A program made the position numbers and the translations under genes. Below the pieces are notes generated by a model. It made no database searches, was not told the origin of the DNA, and was given only the letters and a program-made list of their open reading frames with translations. Positions 34,935 through 43,558 of a stretch of DNA of 64,000 nt are shown piece after piece. Origin of the DNA: Streptomyces sp. TSRI0281 (GTDB lineage: Bacteria; Actinomycetota; Actinomycetes; Streptomycetales; Streptomycetaceae); the NCBI RefSeq assembly GCF_001905125.1, contig NZ_LWLE01000001.1, positions 1,110,112 through 1,174,111 of the forward strand. The letters are read 5' to 3'. Position 1 is the first letter of the stretch, and each line of letters opens with the position of its first letter.

Positions 34935-35936
34935 ATGCACGCCGTCCGCCTCCACGCCTTCGGCCCCGCCGAAAACCTCACCCACGAGTCGGCCGAGGAC
35001 CCCGTGCCCGGCCCCGGCCAGGTCCGGATCGCCGTGGCCGCGGCCGGCGTGCACCTCCTCGACACCGCCCTGCGCGAAGGCATGACCGGCCCGTACCCGG
35101 CCCCGGCCGAACTGCCCACCATCCCCGGCCGGGAAGTCGCCGGAACCGTCGAATCGCTCGGCGAGGGCACCGACCCCGGCTGGCTCGGCAAGCGCGTCGT
35201 CGTGCACCTCGGCATGGCCCCCGGCGGTTACGCCGAACTCACCGTCGCCGACGCCGACCGGCTCCACGAGATCCCGGCCGGGCTCGACGAGGCCGAGGCC
35301 GTCGCGATGATCGGCACCGGCCGCACGACCCTGGGCATCCTCCGGTTCACCGAACTGGGCCCCGACTCCGTCGTCATCGTCCCCGCCGCCGCGGGTGGCA
35401 TCGGCACGCTGCTGGTGCAGTACGCCAAGAACGCCGGAGCCACCGTCATCGGCCTCGCGGGCGGCCCCGCGAAGGTCGCCGCGGTCAAGGACAACGGCGC
35501 CGACCTCGCCGTCGACTACACGCTCCCCGACTGGCCCCGCACGGTCCGCGGCCACCTGGAGTCGCTCGGCCGGCGCGCCACCGTCGTCTACGACTCCGTG
35601 GGCGGAGTCACCGCCCGCGCCGCCGTCGACCTCCTCGGCGAGGGCGGAGCGCACATCGTCTTCGGCTGGTCCGGCGAGGACCTCCACGAAGGAAAGCCGC
35701 TCTCCTTCACCCCCGGGGAACTCGCCGCGCGCGGCATCACGTCCGAGAACGTGCTCGGCCCCGCCATGATCCGCAAGGGCGGCGGGCTGCGCGCCCTGGA
35801 GACCCTGGCCCTCGCCGAGGCCGCGGCCGGCCGACTGCGGCCCACCATCCAGCGCTACCCGCTCGCCGAAGCGGCGGCGGCCCATCGCGCCCTGGAAACC
35901 CGCGGCACGATGGGCAAAGTCGTCCTGGAACCGTAA
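34935..35936 (+). CDS. Quinone-oxidoreductase-like MDR-family dehydrogenase
   Basis: 333 residues of the zinc-independent medium-chain reductase type. Seen are the N-terminal MHAVRLHAFGPAENLTHESA and GREVAGTVESLGEGTDPGWL, and the NADPH-binding VVIVPAAAGGIGTLLVQYAK. No structural-zinc cysteines are present, which matches quinone/enal reductases. It would reduce quinones or alpha,beta-unsaturated carbonyls in the cytoplasm. GGGGAGACC lies before the ATG. Confidence 0.88.
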   Translation: MHAVRLHAFGPAENLTHESAEDPVPGPGQVRIAVAAAGVHLLDTALREGMTGPYPAPAELPTIPGREVAGTVESLGEGTDPGWLGKRVVVHLGMAPGGYAELTVADADRLHEIPAGLDEAEAVAMIGTGRTTLGILRFTELGPDSVVIVPAAAGGIGTLLVQYAKNAGATVIGLAGGPAKVAAVKDNGADLAVDYTLPDWPRTVRGHLESLGRRATVVYDSVGGVTARAAVDLLGEGGAHIVFGWSGEDLHEGKPLSFTPGELAARGITSENVLGPAMIRKGGGLRALETLALAEAAAGRLRPTIQRYPLAEAAAAHRALETRGTMGKVVLEP

Positions 35937-36090
35937 CGGCGCAACGAGCAGTGCGGCGCGGACCGGGACCCGGTCCGCGCCCGGACGAGAAGGCGGGGCC
36001 GCGAAGGCGCGAGGACATGAGGGCACGAAGGCCCGGGAAAGCTGGGCCCCCGACCCCACAACCCCGAGAACCCGGCGTCCCGGGCCCCGT

Positions 36091-36567
36091 TCAGCTCACG
36101 CCGAGCTCCGCCAGCGCCCCGTCCGTCAGCCGGTACACCGTCCACTCGTCCTGCGGCCGCGCGCCCAGCGACTCGTAGAAGGCGATGGACGGGGCGTTCC
36201 AGTTCAGCACCGACCACTCCAGGCGCTCGTACCCGCGCTCGGCGCAGATCCGCGCCAACTCCGTCAGCAGCGCCTTCCCGTGGCCGCCGCCGCGCCGCTG
36301 CGGACGCACGTACAGGTCCTCCAGGTAGATGCCGTGGACCCCGCGCCAGGTCGAGAAGTTGAGGAACCACAGCGCGAACCCGACGACCTCGCCGTCCCCG
36401 TCCGACACCGCGACATGCGCGTACACGGCGGGCCGCTCGCCGAACAGCGCCTCGTGCAACTGCTCCTCGGTGGCGTTCGCCTCGTGCAGGGCCTTCTCGT
36501 ACTCGGCCAGGTCACGCACCATGGCGTGGATGACCGGGACATCGTCGGGAGTAGCGGTACGAATCAT
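36091..36567 (-). CDS. GNAT acetyltransferase, diamine/thialysine type
   Basis: 158 residues similar to spermidine/spermine and thialysine acetyltransferases. The hallmark YLEDLYVRPQRRGGGHGKAL carries both the substrate-site LEDLYV and the acetyl-CoA loop RGGGHG; SVLNWNAPSIAFYESLGA is the C-terminal motif. It probably acetylates a polyamine or amino acid. The ATG lies 6 bp after TACGCT, consistent with a leaderless transcript. Confidence 0.88.
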   Translation of the reverse strand: MIRTATPDDVPVIHAMVRDLAEYEKALHEANATEEQLHEALFGERPAVYAHVAVSDGDGEVVGFALWFLNFSTWRGVHGIYLEDLYVRPQRRGGGHGKALLTELARICAERGYERLEWSVLNWNAPSIAFYESLGARPQDEWTVYRLTDGALAELGVS

Positions 36568-36609
36568 GGGGGCAGCGTAAACACGTCTCCCCCGCGCCCC
36601 ACGACTGCC

Positions 36610-36680
36610 CCTGCCCGTACAGCCCCTGCCCCGAGCCCCGCCCGTACAGTCCCTGCCCCGAGCCCCCGCCCGTACAGCCC
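36610..36680. repeat. 27-bp direct repeat, about three copies
   Basis: The unit CCCGTACAGCCCCTGCCCCG with a short extension occurs about three times between the GNAT gene start and the end of the aminoglycoside-kinase-like pseudogene. Confidence 0.7.
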
Positions 36681-36684
36681 TGCC

Positions 36685-37447
36685 CTATCCCCGCCCCAGC
36701 AACTGCCGGCCGATCTCCACATGCCCCTCCGGCAGCCGTACCTCGCCGTCCTCGATGTCCCACAGCCCGTCCTGGAGCACCCGGCCAAGCGTCCAGGCCC
36801 GCGCCCGCCCCCGGTCCCGGTCCATCCCCAGCGCCTCCGTCAACGCGTCGAACCGCCACCGCACTTCCGCCGCGTCGAACCGGTTGCCCAGGGCCGGGAA
36901 CAGGTCGAAGCCCGGGTCCCCGGCCAGCGGCTTCGGGTCCAGCGCCAGCCACTCGTGCGCCCGGCACCGCGTCCAGCATCCGCGCCGCGATGTCCCCGAG
37001 CCCGCGCAGTCCTTCCGGAGCCGGTACGGCCACCAGCCGGGCCAGCACCTGCGCGAGGACGCCCACCGCCTCCCGCGCGTCGGCCACGGCCGACAGCGGG
37101 CGGCGTTCGTCCAGCCGCTCCAGCAGCATCGTGCCGGTCAGCGGATCGTGGTCCAGCAGCCCCACCGCCCCGGACCCCGTCGCACCCCAGACCCGCAGGG
37201 CGACCGGCTCGCCCACCGACTCCTCGTCCAGCAGCTGGAGTTTGAGGGCCGCCGGGCACCCGTCCGACTCCCGCACCACCGGCAGCACCAGCGCGCTCAC
37301 GCCGTACATCGCGGCCCCGTCCCGCCGCAGCCCCCACTCCTCCAGGAATCGGGCGGCCAGCGCCGGCAGTGTGGCGATGAACGCCCGCCCGGCCTCCCCG
37401 TTGTACTTGGACTGGGTCTCGATCAGGGCATCCGGAATGTCGATCAC
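36685..37447 (-). pseudogene. Aminoglycoside/hydroxyurea-type phosphotransferase, catalytic loop deleted
   Basis: The start (leaderless GTG 7 bp after TACGAT) reads IDIPDALIETQSKYNGEAGR and continues through VALRVWGATGSGAVGLLDHD and MLLERLDERR, typical of the APH(6)/hydroxyurea kinase family. At about 36970 it jumps from ARMLDAVPGA directly into another frame, HEWLALDPKPLAGDPGFDLF, and runs to a TAG at 36685 through LGRVLQDGLWDIEDGEV. The expected 40-60 residues with the HxDLxxxN catalytic loop are missing and the frame is broken, so no active kinase can be made. Confidence 0.82.
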
Positions 37448-37480
37448 GCCTCCGATCGTAGGCCCGTGCGTCAATCGGTT

Positions 37481-38242
37481 ATGCCCCAGAACCAGCCGGA
37501 GGACAAGCCGGAGCACATCCCGGCCCACGTCCCTGCGCACGTCACGGCGAGCCACCAGGAGAGCGGGCCGGAGAGCGGGCCGGAAGCCCGTCCGGCCAAC
37601 AGCGGGGCCACCACCGCTCGCGCTGCCCGCACCGCCCTCCGCCGCTGGATCACCACCGCCCCCGGCACGTACGTCTGGCTGGCGATCCTCTTCGCCACCA
37701 CCGTCGTCATGCACCGGATGTCGCCGGACTTCGAGGAGGACTTCCTGCGACAGCGCTCGACCAACATCCACGAGCTCTCGCAGAACCCGGTCCGGGTCCT
37801 CGTCTCCAGCGCCCTGTGGATCGACGGCGGCCGATGGCTCCCGTACGCCGTCCTGTTCACCGTCTTCCACGCCACCGCCGAACACTGGCTCGGCACCCTG
37901 CGCTGGCTCACCGTCGCCGCCGCCGCCCACGTCCTCGCCACCCTCGTCAGCGAGGGCGTCCTGGCCTGGGCGATCCGGCACGGCCACGCACCGCAGTCCT
38001 CCGCCAACACCCTGGACATCGGGGTCAGTTACGCGCTCGCGGGGGTGGTCGCCGTCCTCGTCTACCGCATCCCCCGCCCCTGGCGGCACGTGTACGCCTT
38101 CGCCGTCCTCGTCTTCTACGGCATCCCGCTCATCACCGGCCGCTCCTTCACCGACCTGGGCCACTTCACCGCCGTACTGATCGGACTCGCCTGCTACCCG
38201 CTGACCCGTCACCCCCGCCCCCGGGGCCCGCGCAGCTCCTGA
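37481..38242 (+). CDS. Rhomboid-like multipass membrane protein
   Basis: About 253 residues. After a proline/glutamate-rich N-terminus (to about 60) there are six hydrophobic segments, from TYVWLAILFATTVVMHRM to FTAVLIGLACYPL. The order, the ELSQNPVRVLVSSALWIDGG loop and the LFTVFHATAEHWLGTLRWL and DIGVSYALAGVVAVLVY segments resemble the rhomboid-like family of Streptomyces. A clear Ser-His protease dyad in the GxSG/H arrangement is not obvious, so it may be an inactive rhomboid. It diverges from the dead phosphotransferase gene. Confidence 0.68.
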   Translation: MPQNQPEDKPEHIPAHVPAHVTASHQESGPESGPEARPANSGATTARAARTALRRWITTAPGTYVWLAILFATTVVMHRMSPDFEEDFLRQRSTNIHELSQNPVRVLVSSALWIDGGRWLPYAVLFTVFHATAEHWLGTLRWLTVAAAAHVLATLVSEGVLAWAIRHGHAPQSSANTLDIGVSYALAGVVAVLVYRIPRPWRHVYAFAVLVFYGIPLITGRSFTDLGHFTAVLIGLACYPLTRHPRPRGPRSS

Positions 38243-38325
38243 GCTCCGCACGAGACGAAACGCCCCGCGGCGCAGTAACGTCCCGCCACACGTACTCTCG
38301 GCGCACATCGGACAGCAGGGGCATC

Positions 38326-39732
38326 ATGAACACCGTCAGTACCGTCAACGGCGGCATATCGTTCTGGTACGCGCGGGAGGGCACCCCCACTCCCCGCGAA
38401 CCCCTGCCGGGCGACGCGACCGCCGACGTCTGCATCGTCGGCGGCGGTTACACCGGACTCTGGACGGCGTACTACCTCAAGAAGGCCGTCCCCTTCCTCA
38501 ACATCACCGTGCTGGAAGCCAAGTTCTGCGGATACGGCGCCTCCGGGCGCAACGGCGGCTGGCTCTACAACGGCATCGCGGGCCGCGACCGGTACGCGAA
38601 ACTCCACGGCCACGACGCGGCGGTCCGGCTCCAGAAGGCGATGAACAGCACCGTCGACGAGGTCATCACCGTCGCCGCCGAGGAGAACATCGACGCCGAC
38701 ATCCACCGGGGCGGCGTCCTGGAAGTGGCCCACACCCCGGCCCAGCTCGCCCGCCTCAAGGACTTCCACTCCGTCGAGATCGCGTTCGGCGAGACCGACC
38801 GCGTCCTGCGCGGCGCCCGCGAGACCGCCGAACGCGTCAACGTCACCGGAGCCATCGGCTCCACCTGGACCCCGCACGGCGCACGGCTGCACCCGGTCAA
38901 ACTGGTCAAGGGCCTCGCCGACACCGTGGAAGCCCTCGGCGTCACCCTCCACGAGTCCACCCCCGTCACCGAGATCAGACCCAAACACGCCGTCACCCCA
39001 TACGGCACGGTCCGCGCCCCATACATCCTGCGCTGCACCGAGGGCTTCACCGCGAACCTCAAGGGCCACAAGCGCACCTGGCTCCCGATGAACTCCTCGA
39101 TGATCGCGACCGAACCGCTCCCCCGGTCCGTCTGGGACACCCTCGGCTGGGACGGCCGCGAAACGCTGGGCGACCTGGCGCACGCCTACGTCTACGCCCA
39201 GCGCACCGCCGACGACCGCATCGCCCTGGGCGGCCGCGGCGTCCCCTACCGCTACGGCTCGGCCGCCGCGCGGTCCGGCGACGGCCGCACCCGGCCCGCC
39301 ACCGTCGAGGCCCTCCGCGACCTCATGGTCCGGCTCTTCCCCACCACGGCCGGCGCCCGCATCGACCACACCTGGTCCGGCGTCCTCGGCGTGCCCCGCG
39401 ACTGGTGCGCCACCGTCTCCCTGGACCGCTCCACCGGTCTCGGCTGGGCGGGCGGCTACGTCGGCTCCGGCGTCGCCACCGCCAACCTCGCCGCCCGCAC
39501 CCTGCGCGACCTGATCCAGCAGGACTCCGGCCAGGCGGGCCCCACCGACCTGACCGCCCTGCCCTGGGTCAACCACAAGGTCCGCCGCTGGGAACCCGAA
39601 CCGCTGCGCTGGCTCGGCGTCCACGGCATGTACGCCGCCTACCGCGCCGCCGACCGACGGGAAGCCACCTCCCCGCGCACGGGCACCGACCCGATCGCCA
39701 GGGTGGCGGACCGCATCGCCGGGCGGCACTGA
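38326..39732 (+). CDS. FAD-dependent oxidoreductase (DAO/GlpO family)
   Basis: 468 residues. The dinucleotide-binding motif ADVCIVGGGYTGLWTAYYLK is near residue 35, followed by LEAKFCGYGASGRNGGW, the SGRNGG signature of gamma-glutamylputrescine-oxidase-like DAO enzymes. The C-terminal GLGWAGGYVGSGVATANLAA completes the FAD site. Such enzymes oxidise secondary amines, amino acids or glutamylated polyamines. No pathway genes are adjacent, so the substrate is open. GGGGC precedes the ATG. Confidence 0.88.
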   Translation: MNTVSTVNGGISFWYAREGTPTPREPLPGDATADVCIVGGGYTGLWTAYYLKKAVPFLNITVLEAKFCGYGASGRNGGWLYNGIAGRDRYAKLHGHDAAVRLQKAMNSTVDEVITVAAEENIDADIHRGGVLEVAHTPAQLARLKDFHSVEIAFGETDRVLRGARETAERVNVTGAIGSTWTPHGARLHPVKLVKGLADTVEALGVTLHESTPVTEIRPKHAVTPYGTVRAPYILRCTEGFTANLKGHKRTWLPMNSSMIATEPLPRSVWDTLGWDGRETLGDLAHAYVYAQRTADDRIALGGRGVPYRYGSAAARSGDGRTRPATVEALRDLMVRLFPTTAGARIDHTWSGVLGVPRDWCATVSLDRSTGLGWAGGYVGSGVATANLAARTLRDLIQQDSGQAGPTDLTALPWVNHKVRRWEPEPLRWLGVHGMYAAYRAADRREATSPRTGTDPIARVADRIAGRH

Positions 39733-39777
39733 GACACGGGCGTTCCCGGCCGCCCTTCGAGCTCCGCCGGGCGCACG

Positions 39778-41001
39778 TCAGCCGTTGAGGTGTGCGCCGA
39801 TCTGGAGGAACGCCTGGACCAGCGGGGCCGGGGGCACCGCCGGTGACATGACCTGCGAGGCGAAGTGCGTGACGACCAGGTCGAGTCCGGGCGAGACGAA
39901 CAGCCGCTGACCATGGATCCCGCTCGCCATGAAGGAGCCGTACGGGTCGTTCGGGATCCACCACAGGTCGTGGTACGAGAGGGTGGCCGGCGTCGTCCCG
40001 GGGGCGCCGGGAAAGCGGACGCGCCGGGGGTAGCCGTCGGGGACCCCGGTGGCGATGGCGGCGGCGACGGATTCCGGCACCACCTGGAGATCCCCGACAG
40101 CACCGCCGCAGCGGAGCATCTCGCCGAGCCGGGCCACATCGCGTGCGGTCGCGCTGAAACCGCCGCAGGCCGACTCGGCGCCTTCGGAGTCGAGGACGTA
40201 GTACGCGTCCTCCTCCGCCCCGATGCGGGACCACAGGAGTTCGGACAGGAGCGCGGACGTGGTGGTTCCGGTGATCCGGCGCAGGACCTCGGCAAGCGCC
40301 TCGACATTGCCGTTCTCGTAGCGGAATCCGGTGCCGGGGGCGGCGGTCGCCCGTGCGGTGGCGAGGTGTTCGCGGATACTCGCCGGGCCCGTGTAGCCGT
40401 ACGGGCGGAGCCGGGGGGCCACGATGGCGGCGTACCGCTGGGCCTCCAGTGCCTTGTCGTACGGGCGGCCCGCGTAGCTCATCCACGTGCCCATATGGAG
40501 CAGATGGTCGACGTCGGCCTCACCGAAGGCGGTGCCGGACAGCTCGGGGACGTACGTGGAGACGCGCGTCGTCCGGTCGAGCAGCCCCTGGTGCTCCAAC
40601 AGCGCCGCCAGCAGGCCGATGTAGGACTTCGCCGCCGAGGCGTTGAAGTGCGGGATGTGGGACTCGTAGCCGTGCAGATAGGTCTCGTGGGCGACGTTCC
40701 CCCGGTGCAGGACGAGGAAGGCGTCGGTCTGCGCCGCGTCGAACAGTTCGCGGAGGGTGAGGACGCGGCCGTCCGGGGCGGTGATCGGGAGGCTGTCGAG
40801 GCCGTGCCCGCCGTCCGCCGTCGGCAGCTCCCGGGGCGGAGCCGTCAAAAGCTCCTGGGGCCGGTTCCGGCCTCGCCAGACACTGCGGCTGGGCACCGTC
40901 TCACGGCCCGCCGTGGTGAACCGGCGCACCCACGCCGGATCGGTGAACCCCCGTGCCCAGGTGAGGTCTGCCAGGGAGGACATTTCCGCCGTCTGCGCCA
41001 T
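39778..41001 (-). CDS. Beta-lactamase-fold serine hydrolase
   Basis: 407 residues of the class C beta-lactamase/esterase family. The nucleophile motif SxxK is in FNASAAKSYIGLLAALL and the YxN motif in GFRYENGNVEALAEVL. No signal peptide is visible, so it is more likely a cytoplasmic esterase or transesterase than a beta-lactamase. Its promoter region holds an operator nearly identical to that in front of the acyl-CoA ligase operon (41036-41056). It therefore probably belongs to the same TetR regulon, perhaps hydrolysing an ester that feeds the acyl-CoA pathway. Confidence 0.87.
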   Translation of the reverse strand: MAQTAEMSSLADLTWARGFTDPAWVRRFTTAGRETVPSRSVWRGRNRPQELLTAPPRELPTADGGHGLDSLPITAPDGRVLTLRELFDAAQTDAFLVLHRGNVAHETYLHGYESHIPHFNASAAKSYIGLLAALLEHQGLLDRTTRVSTYVPELSGTAFGEADVDHLLHMGTWMSYAGRPYDKALEAQRYAAIVAPRLRPYGYTGPASIREHLATARATAAPGTGFRYENGNVEALAEVLRRITGTTTSALLSELLWSRIGAEEDAYYVLDSEGAESACGGFSATARDVARLGEMLRCGGAVGDLQVVPESVAAAIATGVPDGYPRRVRFPGAPGTTPATLSYHDLWWIPNDPYGSFMASGIHGQRLFVSPGLDLVVTHFASQVMSPAVPPAPLVQAFLQIGAHLNG

Positions 41002-41035
41002 GCGCTCGCTCCTGTCGGTTCAGAGTACCGACAGT

Positions 41036-41056
41036 TACCATACAGAGTGTCCAGTA
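41036..41056. promoter_or_regulatory. TetR operator, copy 1 (upstream of the serine hydrolase)
   Basis: TACCATACA-GAG-TGTCCAGTA: 9-bp imperfect inverted repeat around a 3-bp centre, 35 bp upstream of the hydrolase start. It shares its centre and most flanking bases with copy 2 at 41865. Confidence 0.75.
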
Positions 41057-41144
41057 ACTTGGAACCCCTGAGACGCACCCGGAACTCGATGGGAACGCGG
41101 GACGTGAGGCGAATGCGGGACGTGAGGCGAATGCGGCACAGCCC

Positions 41145-41786
41145 TCAGGGCGCGATGTCCAGTGCCCCCGGGGCGTCCGAGGGCGCCAGCCCCGAGGCCC
41201 ACACCCGCCCGTACACCGACAGGTCCCGCAGATATCCCGTGACCTCGGCCGCGCTGTAGCCCGTGTCGCTCTCCACCCACCACGTCAGCACGCCGATCAG
41301 CTCACCCGTCCACGCCCTCGCGATGACGTCGAACGGGACGCGCGGCGTGACGCCGAGCTGCGCGGCCCGCTCGCGGAAGAGGCGCTCGACCCGGCCGCAG
41401 ATGATCTCGATGAACTCGCGCAGGGCCCGGCCGTCGCCCTCACCCCGGAGAATCACCTGGTAGACAGGCTTCTCCTGCTCCGCGTGCTGGAAGATGTAGA
41501 GCACCGGAAGGCCGGTGAAACCCTGGGCCTGAGCCTGCTCGATGGCGGGCAGCAGCCGATCCCTGTCCTCGGCGAGCTCCCGGACGACACCGACGAGCAG
41601 GTCCTCCTTGTCGCGGTAGTGCGCGTAGAAGGTCGCACGGGCGACATCGGCGCGCTCGGCGATCTCCTCCACCGTGATCGCGTGGAACCCCTTGTCCAGG
41701 ACGAGGTCGACGAGGGCCGAGCGCAGCGCCTGGCGGGTGCGGCGGACACGGCGGTCTTCGGCGGGCTTCGGGGCTGCTGGCTTCAT
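41145..41786 (-). CDS. TetR-family transcriptional regulator
   Basis: 213 residues. The N-terminal helix-turn-helix is RQALRSALVDLVLDKGFHAI then VEEIAERADVARATFYAHYR, the typical TetR DNA-binding domain. The C-terminal ligand domain is AcrR-like with aromatic residues (LTWWVESDTGY). It is divergent from the acyl-CoA ligase gene (118 bp apart) and lies upstream of the hydrolase gene. Two matching 21-bp palindromes flank it, so it likely represses both and responds to an acyl or acyl-CoA ligand. Confidence 0.92.
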   Translation of the reverse strand: MKPAAPKPAEDRRVRRTRQALRSALVDLVLDKGFHAITVEEIAERADVARATFYAHYRDKEDLLVGVVRELAEDRDRLLPAIEQAQAQGFTGLPVLYIFQHAEQEKPVYQVILRGEGDGRALREFIEIICGRVERLFRERAAQLGVTPRVPFDVIARAWTGELIGVLTWWVESDTGYSAAEVTGYLRDLSVYGRVWASGLAPSDAPGALDIAP

Positions 41787-41864
41787 GTCCGGATTATTTC
41801 CTCTTCGTTCGAACCGTTGACCTGAGACTAACGCTGCACTTACGTTCCCGGACGTAGAGATTGT

Positions 41865-41885
41865 TTCTGAACAGAGTGTTCAGTA
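41865..41885. promoter_or_regulatory. TetR operator, copy 2 (upstream of the acyl-CoA ligase operon)
   Basis: TTCTGAACA-GAG-TGTTCAGTA: a nearly perfect 9-bp inverted repeat around GAG, 18 bp before the ligase start. The core CTGAAC...GTTCAG is perfectly symmetric. Confidence 0.8.
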
Positions 41886-41903
41886 ACTGTGCCTGGAGTC
41901 GCG

Positions 41904-43460
41904 ATGAACCTCGGACGATACGTACGCAGGACAAGCAGCCATCAACCCGACGCCGAAGCCGTGGTCTGCGGACCGACCCGGCTCACCTACGCGGCCCTCG
42001 ACGAGGACAGCGACCGGCTCGCCACCGCACTGCGCGGCCTGGGGCTGCGCAAGGGCGACTGTGTGGCGACCCTGGCGGCCAACCGCGCGGAACTCGTCGT
42101 CACGGAAGTGGCCCTCTACAAGGCGGGGATGGTCCGCGCCCCGGTCAACGCCCGGCTCGGCGAGCGGGAAGTGGCCCATCTGCTGCGCGAGTCGGGGGCA
42201 CGCGTCCTCCTCGCCGACGCCGCCCACCTGGCAGCGGCACAGCGCGCGGTGCCCGGCAGCGAGGTGACGACGGTGATCGGCTACGACGGTCCGGGCGACC
42301 CCGGTCCCGGCTACGCCGATGTCCTCGCCGCCACCGCCCCCGAACCCGTCGACGTCGACTGCGCGGACGAGGACCCGGCCGTCCTGCACTTCACCTCCGG
42401 CTCGACGGGCAGGCTCAAGGCCGCGATCCAGACGTACGGCAACCGCGCCGCGGTGATGCGCAAGATGGTGATGGGCCCGGACACCCGCGTCGGGCCGGGC
42501 GACAAGCAGATCCTGGCCGGGCCCGTGACCCACGCCTCGGGCATGCCCCTGCTGGGGATCCTCTTCGCCGGCGGATGCGCGATCGTGCTGCCCCGCTGGG
42601 ATGCCGAGGACTTCCTCGCCACCGTCCAACGGGAGTGCGCAACACACGCGTTCGTCGTGCCGACCATGATCAACACGATCCTGGCGCTCCCGGACGCCCG
42701 CGCCCACGACGTATCCAGCCTGCGTCAGCTGATCTACGGTGCGGCGCCCATGTCACCTCGGCGCATCCGCGAGGCATGGGAGCTGTTCGGGCCGGTGCTG
42801 TCCCAGGGGTACGGCTGCGGGGAGACCACCTCGGGCGTGCTGTTCCTGTCGACCGAGGACCATCGGCGCGCCATCGAGGGGCTCGACGAGGAGCTGCTGC
42901 TGTCCTGCGGCAGACCGCGGGCCGAGGCCGAGGTCGCGGTCGTCGACGCCAACGGGGCGCCGGTGCCCGACGGGGAGATCGGCGAGATCGCCGTACGCGG
43001 CCCGGACGTCGTACCCGGCTACTTCAACGAGCCGGCCCTCACCGCCGAGACCTTCCGCGACGGCTGGTTCCTCACCGGAGACCTCGCCCGCCGCCGCGCG
43101 GACGGCTATGTCTTCATCGTCGACCGCAAGAAGGACATGATCATCTCCGGCGGTTTCAACATCTACGCCGTCGAGGTCGAGTCCGTACTGCACCAGCACC
43201 CGGACGTGTACGAGGCGGCCGTCATCGGAGTCCCGGACGAGCGGTGGGGCGAGGCGGTCAAGGCCGTCGTCGTCCCGCGCGCGGGCGCCGCGCTCGACGC
43301 GTCCGAGCTCATCGAGTTCTGCGCCCGGCACCTGGCCCGGATGAAGAAGCCGCGCTCGGTCGACCTCGTCGCCGCGCTCCCGCACAACCCCAACGGCAAG
43401 ATCGACCGCCGCGCCCTCCGCGACCCCTACTGGGCGGGCGCCGAGCGCCGCGTCCACTGA
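41904..43460 (+). CDS. Acyl-CoA synthetase (AMP-binding)
   Basis: 518 residues of the ANL superfamily. The P-loop-like LHFTSGSTGRLKA, QGYGCGETTSGVL, the ATP-site WFLTGDLARRRADGYVFIVD and the A10-type catalytic lysine in PHNPNGKIDRRAL are all present. It activates a carboxylic acid to its CoA thioester through an acyl-adenylate. It is the first gene of an operon with an acyl-CoA dehydrogenase and an MFS carrier, so the trio looks like uptake and first oxidation of a fatty or aromatic acid. CTGGAG precedes the ATG. Confidence 0.92.
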   Translation: MNLGRYVRRTSSHQPDAEAVVCGPTRLTYAALDEDSDRLATALRGLGLRKGDCVATLAANRAELVVTEVALYKAGMVRAPVNARLGEREVAHLLRESGARVLLADAAHLAAAQRAVPGSEVTTVIGYDGPGDPGPGYADVLAATAPEPVDVDCADEDPAVLHFTSGSTGRLKAAIQTYGNRAAVMRKMVMGPDTRVGPGDKQILAGPVTHASGMPLLGILFAGGCAIVLPRWDAEDFLATVQRECATHAFVVPTMINTILALPDARAHDVSSLRQLIYGAAPMSPRRIREAWELFGPVLSQGYGCGETTSGVLFLSTEDHRRAIEGLDEELLLSCGRPRAEAEVAVVDANGAPVPDGEIGEIAVRGPDVVPGYFNEPALTAETFRDGWFLTGDLARRRADGYVFIVDRKKDMIISGGFNIYAVEVESVLHQHPDVYEAAVIGVPDERWGEAVKAVVVPRAGAALDASELIEFCARHLARMKKPRSVDLVAALPHNPNGKIDRRALRDPYWAGAERRVH

Positions 43461-43558
43461 GGCCCACCTGCGACCTCCGCCTCCGCTTTTCGCCTTCGCT
43501 TTTCGCCCTTCGGAGCGCCACGCCGCCCTCCCGAACCCGCCGAACAGGAACCCGCACC

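Noticed and set aside
34041..36059. 672-codon minus-strand frame
   Set aside because: Antisense to two oxidoreductase genes; its valine/methionine repeats come from the tandem array at 34728-34830.
39778..41001. Beta-lactam resistance gene
   Set aside because: The family fold is there, but no signal peptide is present and the context is an acyl-CoA regulon, so an esterase is more likely.
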